Shown here piece after piece: positions 1 to 11,022 of a DNA stretch of 64,000 nt (position 1 is the first letter of the stretch; the number at the start of each line of letters is the position of its first letter). The notes beneath the pieces were generated by a model. The model saw nothing but the letters and a program-made list of their open reading frames with translations. It did no database searches and was not told the DNA's origin. This DNA is from Haliclystus octoradiatus (lineage: Eukaryota > Cnidaria > Staurozoa > Stauromedusae > Haliclystidae): the NCBI GenBank assembly GCA_916610825.1, contig OU744446.1, forward strand, positions 2,306,501 to 2,370,500, written 5' to 3'. Position numbers and translations under genes: made by a program.

Positions 1-79
1 CTCAGAACAATTGCCTACAATCTCTTGAACAACAATGTTCTGTTTTTAGTTATTAACTGTATTTTAATTTTTGCATTAA

Positions 80-2106
80 AGTGGGAATAAACCCCCAGAC
101 TATCTTTACATATGTGGTAGAACCCGACGTGAAAAAAACAATGGCGTCATTTTTTTTTCGATCTGGAAATTATTTCTTGGCGAAAAACGCCTTCAAAGTG
201 GTGTTTTGACCCAAATGTCGCTGAGAAAAAAAAGGGATTGGATCTAGCTTTATGACGACAAAGTCACAAGTCGTGCGGTTTGTCTAACAGACTCAAGAGT
301 GTGCTGATCACGCGACGTTATCTTTGAGGTGACCTAGCTCCGAGAAGTCACACAAAAAATTTCTGACAAGGCTGAGCCATGAACAAACATATAAACTCGC
401 GAATTACGTAAAAAAGATACAATTTGTGATTTCAGGAGCAGAATAAAATCTATTGAAACGCTCAGTCGAAATAATTTCTCGTAGCGTCATTAAGCGCGAT
501 GAATCTGATATAGATTGCGGATTAGCACAAATGTCAGGCGGTGCGAGTGTTCCTTTGTGACTAGTCTAGCGACACATATTAGTTACGTATTCTGGGTGAC
601 CGCAGTACTTCTCAAATCTTAATTAGTAGACACGCACCCTTCGAAATAGCTTTATCCTACGCTATATAAGTTATATAGCTATTTTTAACTCTATCTGCAA
701 GTTGTTCTCGAGTAAATATTTCTAGAAGATATCCTTTTCATGATCTAGATGTGAATGTAAACTGACTCGATTTGCACAGTCATGCACAGACGACTTTTCC
801 TCGAGATAGATGGTACTGCAAAGTATTAATTGTACTTTTTCGGATTTATTTAAGTATTACCAAATTATTAAATAGACATTTTTCAATTATCATTTCAAAA
901 TCTAAGTTTGAAATCGATGTTTGTCTAGTAAAACTTAAACCATGTAATCGTATAGTTTATACGACTGTAGATAGATATATTACACCCAATAGTCTAACAA
1001 AGTGTTCATCATTTATTTACCAAGCATTCAATTATTATAAAACCATCGAAAATTCTTCAGTACATTACACTGTAAAATTCTATAAAATATCGGAAAATAG
1101 TACAAAAATGATATGAGGGCTTGGACGTTCTTATTCAAGTTTACAGCCATATACTAGAACTACAGTAATGCATATTCTATCATTTTTCGGTTTTGCGGTA
1201 TATCTTCATTGCATAAATTGTTACCCTCTCTATCAACGTTATCTGATTAACAAAATTAGGGTTTTGCAATGTGAAGTCTCGTTCCTGATTACACATACGC
1301 CACCAATTTTTTTTACCATACTAGCTAGTATTCATTCCTTTGGCAAGAAAGTAGAACATATGTTAGCATCATGTCACAATCTGTAGTTAATTATAGGATG
1401 CAGTAATACAGTGCATAAGCTACTTTGCACAAAATACCTTTCTACAGATACGATAAATCAGATCGACAGATTTCGTTTCTGTGAAAAGAGGACTATAAAC
1501 CAACCTTTAATAGCGTTTCCCACCGTACATTTTGATATTTACGCTCAACTTTGAAAGAATACTCAATTTTCAGTCCAGACATATGCTTACAAACAATAAA
1601 TTCTACTTAGCTAGCTTTTGTGGTCACCAGACAATCTTTTGATATGTGTTAAATATGTGTGAGAATGATATGTCAAAATATAATCTGTATAACGCGCGCT
1701 ACGAATGAAATATTTTCTGATTTTTATTTTCTTCAAATTCGTGAACTTTAAAATCATTAAATCATCTGGAATTTTGCTACTCTTGAGTTTATATGTTCTT
1801 CCTTACCTCAGTTTTGTGGGAGAGAATAATAGATTGCCGTTACAGAGCTACGCCATCTCAAACATAACATCGCGTGATTAATCCGATCTAAAGTCTATTA
1901 GAAAAACCACACGACTTGTGACTTTGTCGTCATAAAGCTAGATCCAATCCCTTTTTTTTCCTCAGCGACATTTGGGTCAAAACACCACTTTGAAGGCATT
2001 TTTCACCAAGAAATAATTTCCCGATCGAAAAAAAAATTACGCCATTGTTTTTTTCACGTCGGGTTCTACTACATGTGTAAAGATAGTCTGGGGGTTTATT
2101 CCCACT
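80..2106. mobile_element. TTAA-flanked element with ~255 bp terminal inverted repeats
   Basis: The left arm (about 80-338) is the imperfect reverse complement of the right arm (about 1848-2106). The outer ends read AGTGGGAATAAAC and GTTTATTCCCACT, each directly bordered by TTAA (76-79 and 2107-2110). TTAA target duplication is the hallmark of piggyBac-type transposases, so this is probably a non-autonomous relative, although the terminal bases are not the usual CCC. The interior (about 340-1847) has only short open frames, at 772-1116 and 1168-1386, with no recognisable domain, and I see no transposase. Confidence 0.8.
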
Positions 2107-2110
2107 TTAA

Positions 2111-3772
2111 ATATCGAGTCAGATGCACACTTGAGTTTCTAATGACCTTTTCTTTTGCTCTGACACACACAAGATGTTGGCAAAAAATTCCATTCTGTTC
2201 AATCTGTTCGTTAAGCCTACACATTTCAAATTATGGTTTTGACATTGAAATTATGAATCAAATTGTAGTCCTTCAAGTCGAGCTTCGTCAATCGTCAATG
2301 AGACAAAGAAAATTCTTGACAATCAAACGATAGAGCAGAGAAGGATCACAGTACTTTTATTCACATCAGACATCATTTCTGTCAACCAGTCTATGCCAAT
2401 CGAACCAACTCAGGAAGTGAAAACAGCTCAACGTATTTAGGTTTTGAGTTCTGGAAAAGATAATCAGGCTCTGAGGGTATGATCTTCCCAAATCTCTCAG
2501 AAAAGTTTACTCAGCATCCCTTGCAGGTTGCTCCCAGGTTAAATAATAAATAAACAAAAAAATACGAACGTCTGATTTTTTCGTTCATTTATTATTAATA
2601 TTATAACTAATTACTTCCAGCTTCCATCGCAGATATCAGCAAAAATCAGGAAGAATCTACAGTGTACCGTAAATTTAATTTTAATCGGACAATCTGATAT
2701 CGTCAGTGTTGATTCCATTTACAGATTTAGAACCAAACTACTAGTTCACATAAATTTTTTTACCTGTACATAAATATAACCTACTTAAGTTACTTATTTG
2801 ACCATATAGTGTCTTTTTGGTAAATATCTTCTGTACCTGTATCTATTTTGGTAAATATATCATATTTTTGCTATATATATAATGTCTATAATCACAATAT
2901 AAACAGCTCTGAATTTATGGCATCGAGCACTATTGAAACAGCAAAGACAATATATAAGTACCTTGATATTACTAGTTATAATATTAAATATTTTGCTGTC
3001 AAAAACCTCCCTCTATTGGCAACCAAATTTCCATTTTATTTTTTAATATTTCCCAGTTTTCTATTTTTGAATATATTTTTTTTAATTTCTTTTATCATAA
3101 AATTCCCTTCCATCGATTGTTGGATTACTATTCATTAGAGCCCGTCTGCGAAGAAAAATACATGCTTTTAATATTGCAAAATGAAATTCAAATTTTGTGC
3201 TTCACTGACCCATCAATAACATGAGCAATTTCAACATTAATAATTTCCACATTTTTTTTCCCAAACAATGTTCAATTCAAGGTTAGCCTACATATATACA
3301 CGATTAAAGGACTGAGCCCAGCATCCAAGTTGATGTCCGACTTTGTAAGAGAATCTAGAACCTGATTCTAGATCTCTGAAGAGATTTCAGAAAAACATTG
3401 ACATACTTATGGGCTAGATTTAGCTGTTAGCAGAATAAACAAATTCATAAGGCCATAGAAAAATATACCTTCTCAAAATGTTAGTGAATTATGTTAATTA
3501 AACTATTACAAAGAGTACATATGATGGATGATTGATTTTTTTTGTTTCATGCAACGATATTATGATAAACCAAAGCTTTTATTGTAGACTTTCTACAGAC
3601 TGCGCTTATTTATTTAATGAAGTGTTATTTCTTTTGGTCTCAAAACGTAATTCTGATCAGCTGCTTCTGATTTTATAGACCATGAACCTTTAAAATCAAA
3701 AACTGTTTTAAATAAATTGAATAATGTTTTTTGTTTTTTATTTTGACATAATATGATGTGTTTCTTTTTTAG
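2111..3772. other. Intron or upstream sequence of the Cdc34 gene, no exon recognised
   Basis: AT-rich sequence with no stretch matching the missing N-terminal part of a Cdc34-type E2 on either strand. It holds a short imperfect palindrome near 2545-2605 (AATAAATAAAC paired with GTTCATTTATT). If the Cdc34 gene is intact, its 5' exons lie before base 1 and this is intron. Confidence 0.5.
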
Positions 3773-6700
3773 GCTCATTTAACCTTTCCTCAAGATTATC
3801 CATATTCACCTCCAACATTTCGATTTCAAACAAAAATGTGGCATCCCAATATATACGAGGTAATTACCTTATAGGAAATCCGTGTGTCTAGATGAGTGGC
3901 TTTTTTCGCTGAGAGCAATGATTTTAAACGCTCTTTGTTGATCTCAGCCGCGACATTGCAGATCAATTTCAACAGATTTCATGGCAGATAGGTCTTGATT
4001 GTCAATGTGCAACGATCAGGGTCCGACAAAAGTGGAAAATTCAGAAGAAAATGTTGAAATGCCTTTAGGATTCTAGAAGGCTGAACCTTTTGTCGGACTC
4101 TGGCAACGATGCGCCGCAGCTACTCACAATGCAATTCCCTCTGGACCATTTTATCCGCCATCCTCAGATGGTACTCATTTGATGTTTCAGAGAAAGTCCA
4201 GGCTGAGTTGACCTTAGGGGGATTTGAACCACGGTTGATCAGAAATGATCCGATCTGAAATTCGGTTGCTCTGCCATCTGAGCTAATCCTCCATGTGAAC
4301 TGAATTGAATCATCTTGAATTGACTGATTCAACTATGTCTAATAATATTAGACTAATATTTTCTATATGATTTGATTTTGTTTCAGTCAGGTGATGTGTG
4401 CATATCAATTCTTCACCCTCCTATTGATGATCCGCAAAGTGGAGAGCTACCAGAAGAAAGATGGAATCCTACGCAAACCGTTCGGTAATATCCCTAATAT
4501 TGCAAACCCTAGATATATCACTATATGGTACATTTTGTACTACATAGTCTGTCTTTTGTAATACAGTCAAACCTGTTATAGCGGTCACCTCTATACAGCG
4601 GCCACGTGTCTATAGTGGTCACTCTTGCAAAGTCTAAAATGGTATTTTCTTTTGAATCAAACCTGTTTATAAAGGCCACCTGTTTATAATGGTCAATTTA
4701 TCTACCTCTCGTAGCTGGCTGTTATATACAGGTTTCACTGTATGCTTTATAAAATAGAATGAGTGAAACTTTCATTAAAACTCTAATATAGAAACGCTGA
4801 CAATAAAACGCCACACATACACTCTCCAAGACTCCAATTTGTAATTCAAAATGAATTCGAATGCCGTGATCTGGCTATGACGAACAGTAACCCACCGGGT
4901 AAACAAGAACATTGCTTCAAATCATAGCACAATGATTTAACTTTTCTGACATTGAGCGATACCCATAATAATTTACGACCAATGGTGAACAATATGCGTG
5001 ACAATTTACGGCATAATTGAGCAATACATGTGATCATACATGCACGGGGAAGGATTTGTTGAAGACCTGTAAGATAATTCTATTTTATAAATCAAATATT
5101 AAACACTTTGTTGTGCAATATGGGTAATACAAACGCTTGGGTTGCTATGAGGCACTCATAAGGCTTTAGAAGATCAATGGTGGCGGTTCGGGATCTTGCT
5201 ACAGCTTCTGTGTGCCTCATGATGCAACACTATTTCACAAAAGGTGTTAGGAAATGGAAGTAGAAAAGTTATAGGTTTACCGTACACACAATACTATCAG
5301 AACTGCTTTTACAAAATTTAAAGGGCTTTTTTTATAAATTACAGTGAAACCTGTAGATAACAGCCAGCTACCAGAGGTAGATAAATTGACCACTGTAGAC
5401 AGGTGGCCTTTATATACAGGTTTGATTCAATAGAGAATACTATTTTAGTCATTGCAAGAGTGACCACTATAGACAGGTGGCCGCTGTATAGAGGTGACCG
5501 TTATAACAGATTTAACTGTATCCATTTCAATAAATAAAGCTTGATAATCATATGATTTGACAAAAATTAGCATCTGGAATCGAAGAAGAATCTTCTTCGG
5601 TTCCAGATGCTAATGCGGCTAATGTTGCTTCTTCGAATTCAAATGCTAATGACTTCTTAGAAGATTTCAGCACTTTTTTTTATTAAAGGTTGTCCTATAG
5701 ATCATTTTTTTTATAATTAAATTCTTGAATATAGGATTGCAGTCTTCTCACTTTGATGTGACCCTTTATGCAGCACTCTTGCAATAGAGGTCTGCAGATC
5801 ACAATCAGGATTCAGATTGGATTTTTATTTTATTTTTATTATTGCGGATTGGATCGGCTTTCTTGTAATCAATTTCGGATTGGATTTTAGATTTCCTTAA
5901 AATTGTTGATAATTTATTTGACTCTTACTCATTTTTAGTTAATTGATTGAATAAAAATATTTGTCTGCTTACATTTAATTAATATTTGATCATTTACTAC
6001 GGATATATATTCAAGGTATCAGTGATGTGAGAATTACTTTTAAAAAGTAATAAATTACATTACAAATTACTTTTCCTCAAAAGTAAATAATTACATTACT
6101 AATTACTTTACCAAAAAAAGTAATTAATTACTAATTACTTCATGATTACTTTAACTTGTGAAACAAAAGATATTGCCTCCCTTTCGATAAAGACATGTCT
6201 CGTTTTGACAATCATGGCGGCCATCTTGTTTTTTTACGAAGGGGAACGATCGATTTGATAATATTAATTTAATACTGGTGACTTCAGCAGAACATAAATT
6301 GACGTTGAAAACTTTTTAATAAAGTTGACAAATAAATGGTTTCATTTGATTTATCAAAATGGTTTATTTTTGTCTTATCAATTTATTCATATAGCCATAA
6401 ATTTTACATCATCTTTTCAATATTCGAAACTCACTCAAATAAAAAGTGAAAAACTATGGAATCTATTCATTAACAGAACAATGTCAGAACAGAGAAGAAT
6501 AGGTTATGGGATAGGGTTTATTGGTAATATATCACACAATTCACCTGGTTTGAATAGCTCTCGTGAAAGCTGCAAATAATGTGAGATTACATCGCAGACA
6601 GAACAATAAAAAGCGGAACTTAGTGACAGCAGCGCCTTTGAAAATTATCACAAGACAACAAAGCAAATATTTTTTAATCATAAAAGTAATTTGAAAAGTA

Positions 6701-8561
6701 ACGTCAATTACTTTCTCTCAAATAATACTCGTTGCTTCAAAAAGTAATCAATTAGATTACTTATTACTTTTCTCAAAAAAGTAACTAATTACTCCTAAAA
6801 TTACTCCAAAAGTAACAAGTAACGAGTAACGCGTTACTTTAGTAACGAGTATTTACAACACTGCAAGGTATTACAGTTTTTACATTGAAAACTTTGTATA
6901 TTTATTTCTGGGAATTTTTTGTCATTTTGAATAATCGAATTTGATCGGAAAGGATCAGATTAACACAATTTAATCTGAATCCAAAATATTTGGATTTTTT
7001 CTGGATTATTATTCTCATTCGGATCGGATCAGATTCGGATCATCAAAAGTTTTGATCATTCAGATTACTAGAACGTAATCCAATTTGATGCAGACATCCA
7101 TCGCACAATGTTATTTTAAAATATTTATTTTTCTGTTGGAATAGTTATAGATTTGCAAATTGAATAAATGTGTGAATCTCTTTGTCTGTTTTAGAACAAT
7201 TCTTCTTAGTGTAATATCGTTATTAAATGAACCTAATACTTCATCACCAGCGAATGTCGATGCTTCGGTTATGTTTCGAAAATGGAAAGATAGTAAAGGC
7301 AAACATAAAGATTATGAACGTATAATTAGGTATGTTATCTTTGTTCTTTATTGGTGGATTTGTACCCCCATCCCCAAATGATATCCAATTATGCCATGAC
7401 AACCACTAAAATCATGTAGATTGTTGTTGCCATGTCGGATGTAGTTCTACACCTGAACGTCTATACCCAAAGATTTTACCCAAAACAGCTAGAACACATG
7501 TTTTGAAAATAGTGACACAAGCAGGCATCAGCAAATTCAATAACATTTCAGAACAATGAATTGACTCTTTGAATAAATATTCAATTTGTGACTTCAATTG
7601 ATGTATATTAAACCTTAAAGGGGCAAAATTGACCGGGGACCGCTGCGAGATCAATTTGAATTTATGCTTAGCGTAATTCAACCGTCTCGCTTTGAAACTA
7701 TTGTTATACGCAAGCCTAATCTGTAATAAATTCATGTCAACAATGAACATTGTGTTATAAACAATAAACATGCACGTGATCCTAAGTGCGTAGCGCCTGT
7801 CGGTCATTTTTGCTCCTTTAAATTGTCAATCCAGCGTTTCCAGGTACAGAAGTCTAAGTTACACATTTATTAGAATGGGCTTTAACAGAATTACACTCAA
7901 GCGTAAGCGTAAGCATTACACTGTCTGTATTACAATAGATATTGTATTGTATGCAGTAGCTGTTTGATTGTTATAATGTAACATACGTACATACATCATG
8001 CTAAGATTGAATTGCTAAAGTTGCAGATACGCAGACATTTCATTATCCAAATTTGTATTTATCAGACATTGTTCGATAACAAACTTGTTTGTGGTTGTTG
8101 TGATTTATTTTAAACAAATATCACAGGTATCTAGGCGCTAAATCAAATGAAATTGAAAAAATATCGGAAACAACTTGTTACATTTGATATCATTTTTATT
8201 TAAAATAATTTTTATGGTTCACAACAAGTGCCATATATTATGTTTCAAAGGACATGATCTTGATACTGGTATTGTTACGCTGAAGTTTGAATTTTGAACC
8301 GAACTTTTACAATTACACTTTCACTCCAACAGAAAACAGGTCAATAAAAGTCGAATTGAGGCTGAAAAACTTGGAATTGTAATCCCTACTACTGTTGAAG
8401 ATTACTGTATTAAAACACGACCGCCAAATCAAAATGCAAATGTTGATGCGTTTTCGCTTGACGCATGCGATGATTGGTATGAGGATATGGATGATTATGA
8501 AGAAGACGATAATGACGATGAAATCATTGATAATGACGATTCTGGTAATGAGATTGTATAG
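3773..8561 (+). CDS. Cdc34/UBE2R-type E2 ubiquitin-conjugating enzyme, last four exons (5' partial)
   Basis: Exons 3773-3859, 4387-4484, 7195-7329 and 8333-8561 (stop TAG) join in frame to 182 residues. E2s accept ubiquitin on a catalytic cysteine and pass it to substrates with E3s; the Cdc34/UBE2R family works with cullin-RING (SCF) ligases. Visible features are the HPN motif in MWHPNIYE, the catalytic Cys in [12 protein letters not shown], the Cdc34-specific acidic loop [14 protein letters not shown], then [18 protein letters not shown] and a strongly acidic C-terminal tail ([16 protein letters not shown]). Such tails bind the cullin basic canyon in the family. All splice sites are GT-AG and phases agree. 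The first ~60 residues of the fold (up to YFK before AHLTFP) are absent from the window, so the gene starts upstream. Human homologues are CDC34 and UBE2R2; I cannot assign one. Confidence 0.95.
3880..4294 (-). mobile_element. tRNA-derived SINE, copy 1, interrupted by a hAT-type MITE
   Basis: On the minus strand the element begins with a tRNA-like head: an A-box-like TTAGCTCAGATGGCAGAGC and a B box GGTTCAAATCC. It then runs into a ~250 bp body that recurs at 38466-38816. The head cannot form a paired acceptor stem, so this is not a working tRNA gene. It lies in an intron of the Cdc34 gene. An 86 bp MITE (4017-4102) splits it. Confidence 0.8.
4017..4102. mobile_element. hAT-type MITE (CAGGGTCCGACAAAAG family), 86 bp
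   Basis: Terminal inverted repeats CAGGGTCCGACAAAAG and CTTTTGTCGGACTCTG are flanked by an exact 8-bp duplication GCAACGAT (4009-4016 and 4103-4110). The sister SINE at 38466-38816 has the uninterrupted site with a single GCAACGAT near 38626, so this is a proven insertion. CAGGG ends with 8-bp duplications are typical of hAT elements. Confidence 0.92.
4562..4742. mobile_element. pogo-like ~180 bp MITE
   Basis: Ends TACAGTCAAACCTGTTATAG and ATACAGGTTTCACTGTA, with TA at both borders, as expected for Tc1/mariner-pogo relatives. This is the reference copy for a family seen about 15 times in this window; all copies are in introns or between genes. Confidence 0.88.
5340..5520. mobile_element. pogo-like MITE copy
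   Basis: Same family as 4562-4742 in the opposite orientation: TACAGTGAAACCTGTAGATA at the left, ACAGATTTAACTGTA at the right, TA borders. The two copies lie about 0.6 kb apart in inverted orientation within one Cdc34 intron. Confidence 0.87.
5569..5615. repeat. Near-perfect short palindrome
   Basis: TTAGCATCTGGAATCGAAG reads back as CTTCGGTTCCAGATGCTAA, giving a hairpin of about 22 bp with almost no loop. It lies in a Cdc34 intron. Function unknown; possibly a remnant of a foldback element. Confidence 0.6.
6020..6863. mobile_element. hAT-type element of 844 bp, rich in TAATTACTT repeats
   Basis: The ends CAGTGATGTGAGAATTAC and GTATTTACAACACTG are bordered by an exact 8-bp duplication CAAGGTAT (6012-6019 and 6864-6871). 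Both ends are dense in AGTAATTA and TAATTACTT repeats. A truncated inverted relative occurs at about 57700-58403. The open frame at 6325-6579 has a similar counterpart in that copy but no recognisable domain, and no transposase is present. Confidence 0.85.
7619..7817. mobile_element. TTAA-flanked MITE (AGGGGCAAAATTGACCG family)
   Basis: Inverted ends AGGGGCAAAATTGACCG and CGGTCATTTTTGCTCCT each abut TTAA (7615-7618 and 7818-7821). Related end sequences occur near 14970 (GGGGCAAAATGACAGTC) and 50390-50405 (CAATTTTGCTCCTTTAA). It lies in the last Cdc34 intron and explains much of an antisense open frame at 7412-7807. Confidence 0.72.
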
Positions 8562-9375
8562 CTAAATCGATGTAGTTTAAATTGGGTAGGGCTATGTTAC
8601 TACTATAGTCAGTCAGATTGTTATTGAATCATAACGCACACGCTCTATTTTGGAAAGTACTTGGTGTTCTTGGGTAATATTGTATCTTACATAATTAACT
8701 CGTTTTCAAACTTTGTCCACATCTTAATTAGCTGTTTCTACATGTTGATCCTGGGTGCTTTATTCAAACATTTGTATTAAAATTAATTTATTTGCTTCAG
8801 TGTTGATAATGCATGGCGTACGTCGAAGTATGCATTATAGTGTTTTTCTACTCAGATTATACATAATTTGAGATTGAAAAAAAAACATGTATAATTTATA
8901 TATAAGTCATTACTTGATTAAATTGGACATTTCTATATTTAATCTTACATAAGTTTAGGCTAGGTAGTTATATTATTGCATTATAATTGTTACTCTTAAG
9001 TATATATACATAATTTATTGTGTGAATCGTTATCATTATTATAATTTTCTGCATGTTTTATGGAATTATATCCTGTTTCTTCATGTAACAGGTTGACCCA
9101 AGAACCATTCGACTTAATGAGCTCTTCTTTCATAATTTCTATGTATAAAAATATTATTATTATTATTAATTTACGATTTAAAAAATGTAAATACCTAGTA
9201 GAGTTTTTTCAAATGCATGTATGTCGTTAGAAAACTGGTGCTGTGTCACTGAAAAATTAAACATTGGCAGCTTTTGCAAACCTCATTGTGTTTTCTTTTG
9301 TCAGTTGTTGTGTGGATTGTATAGTAAGTGGACAAACGTTTATTTATCGTAATGAATGAATGAATGAATAATAAA
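8562..9375 (+). other. Probable Cdc34 3' UTR
   Basis: AT-rich sequence after the Cdc34 stop codon with no further coding potential. AATAAA at 9370-9375 is a candidate poly(A) signal, and ATTAAA near 9255 is an alternative. The true end is not determined. Confidence 0.4.
9370..9375 (+). promoter_or_regulatory. Candidate poly(A) signal for the Cdc34 gene
   Basis: AATAAA about 0.8 kb downstream of the stop codon; position-based assignment only. Confidence 0.35.
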
Positions 9376-9399
9376 GAGTTACCACATACTTGCCGTGTT

Positions 9400-9755
9400 T
9401 CACTATGAATCCCGGATATACCGAATCGTTAATGAAAATCTACTGAAAACATATTGAAATGGGATTGAATACTGAAACCATACTGAAACTCATTAGATAG
9501 TTAAGTCTAGATTTTTGTATTCTACTGAAAATTTGCTGAAACACACTTTAAAATGTGGAAGCTACTTCAGTTTCAAAAAGAGACCGATTCAGTTTCTTCT
9601 TCAGTAAGTTTTCAGTATTTCTCCGTGAGATTTTCCGATTTTCAAAATACATGGTGTTTATACAAGAAATGTTGGAAGACACAAGTAAAATGCTTTCAAT
9701 TCAACACTTTACTAGGTGTCTTCCAACTTTCAAAGAGAGCAGTTTATAAATATTA
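9400..9755. repeat. Dispersed repeat rich in ACTGAAA / TTTCAGT
   Basis: Contains many ACTGAAA words on the left half and TTCAGTTT words on the right half, making a loose inverted repeat. A related stretch (ATCGATACTGAAAATCTACT) occurs at about 51690-51860. The open frames here (9553-9756) are low-complexity by-products. Confidence 0.55.
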
Positions 9756-9924
9756 ATACAAACACTTGCAAGGATGTTATAACCCTTTTCTAAATTAGAG
9801 GCTTTATGATTTTTTCAGAAGTCAAAAGCAAATCACAAGAAAGCAAGCAACACCGAAAATATTATCAGAAAAGGAAGAGACTTTATTAACTTTCATACAG
9901 CCTCATGAAATAATTGATTAATAA

Positions 9925-10100
9925 TCCAACCTGCTATAATGGTCACTTATATCCAGTGGCCACCTGTTTATAGTGACCACTCTGTCAATATCTAAACTAC
10001 AATTTTCCATTGAATCAACCCTGTATATAGAGGCCACCTGCATATTATGGTCAATTTATCTAGCTCTCATAGATGCCTGCTTTTACTAATTTCACTGTAT
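9925..10100. mobile_element. Degenerate pogo-like MITE
   Basis: Matches the 4562-4742 family over its length (CCAACCTGCTATAATGGTCA ... ACTAATTTCACTGTA) with many substitutions. A short partial copy follows at 10262-10326. Apart from these, about 9760-11022 holds nothing recognised. Confidence 0.75.
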
Positions 10101-11022
10101 TACCATATAGAATGTTGCTGTGATTTATTTACCTATCATAGAAGAGAATCTATGTGTTTAAATCAGGACAGCTTGGAGGTTCGTTAATTACCAAATAAGA
10201 TCTAACGTAAACTTACAAGTTCCACTTTATCTATGTTCTAGACTAAAGATTAACAATATGCACTGTTATAACGACCACCTCTATGAAGTGACCACCTATC
10301 TTTAGTGACCACTAAGTCTCACTGTACAAAGACTTCTTCAATTACCCAGAAACTTGTTAAAATATTTTTATTTTATGTCATCATTCAACAATGTTAAACG
10401 AGAAGTATTTCTCATGTTGAAAAACGATGTTAAATAAAATTGCACACACATTTAATTTAATTACAATTAAATTGGCCTAATAATTTTGGTGTTTTTATAT
10501 TGGGTTTGTTCAACCCGAAGTAGCATTTCCGCTGTTATGTGGTACATATAGCATGCAGTGACAATAAAACAACATATGATGTGACCAGATTTAAATTTAT
10601 GTTCCAAAAATCTTTGCCATTTTTTAAAAATTCTGCAATCTGGCTTAGCTCTCTAATCTAGCTTTCAAGTGATCAGAGAATAATTGATCTAATGTTACAT
10701 TCTGAAATGGAAGAAATGTCTACAGGACAGATGACAACAAGCTAGTGGTCAGACGTATATCAAGGGTGCCAGTGTTCTGGAACATGAGCACGCAGGACAT
10801 GGTCTCATCATCTGTCAGTTTGTCAAATCGCATCATCGACAAACTTGAACTATTTTGTCCAGATTATAACTTGCGAATCTCATCTGAGATTTAATTAAGT
10901 TTAAATTGGGCCCATGAAAATATGTACAGGACCGCGTACAGATATATGATACAGCACAAATTTTTTTCAATATAACGTTTGACTGTATTGTTGACACGCT
11001 GACTTGATTTAATTTTGATCAG

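Noticed and set aside
772..1386. Two small ORFs inside the 80-2106 element as a possible transposase
   Set aside because: Short, low complexity, no conserved catalytic or zinc motif.
4216..4294. tRNA gene on the minus strand
   Set aside because: A and B boxes exist but the acceptor stem does not pair; the same sequence at 38740-38816 shows it is a SINE head.
7412..7807. 131-codon minus-strand ORF
   Set aside because: It runs through an intronic TTAA-flanked MITE and into AT-rich sequence, with no domain and no ordinary codon pattern.
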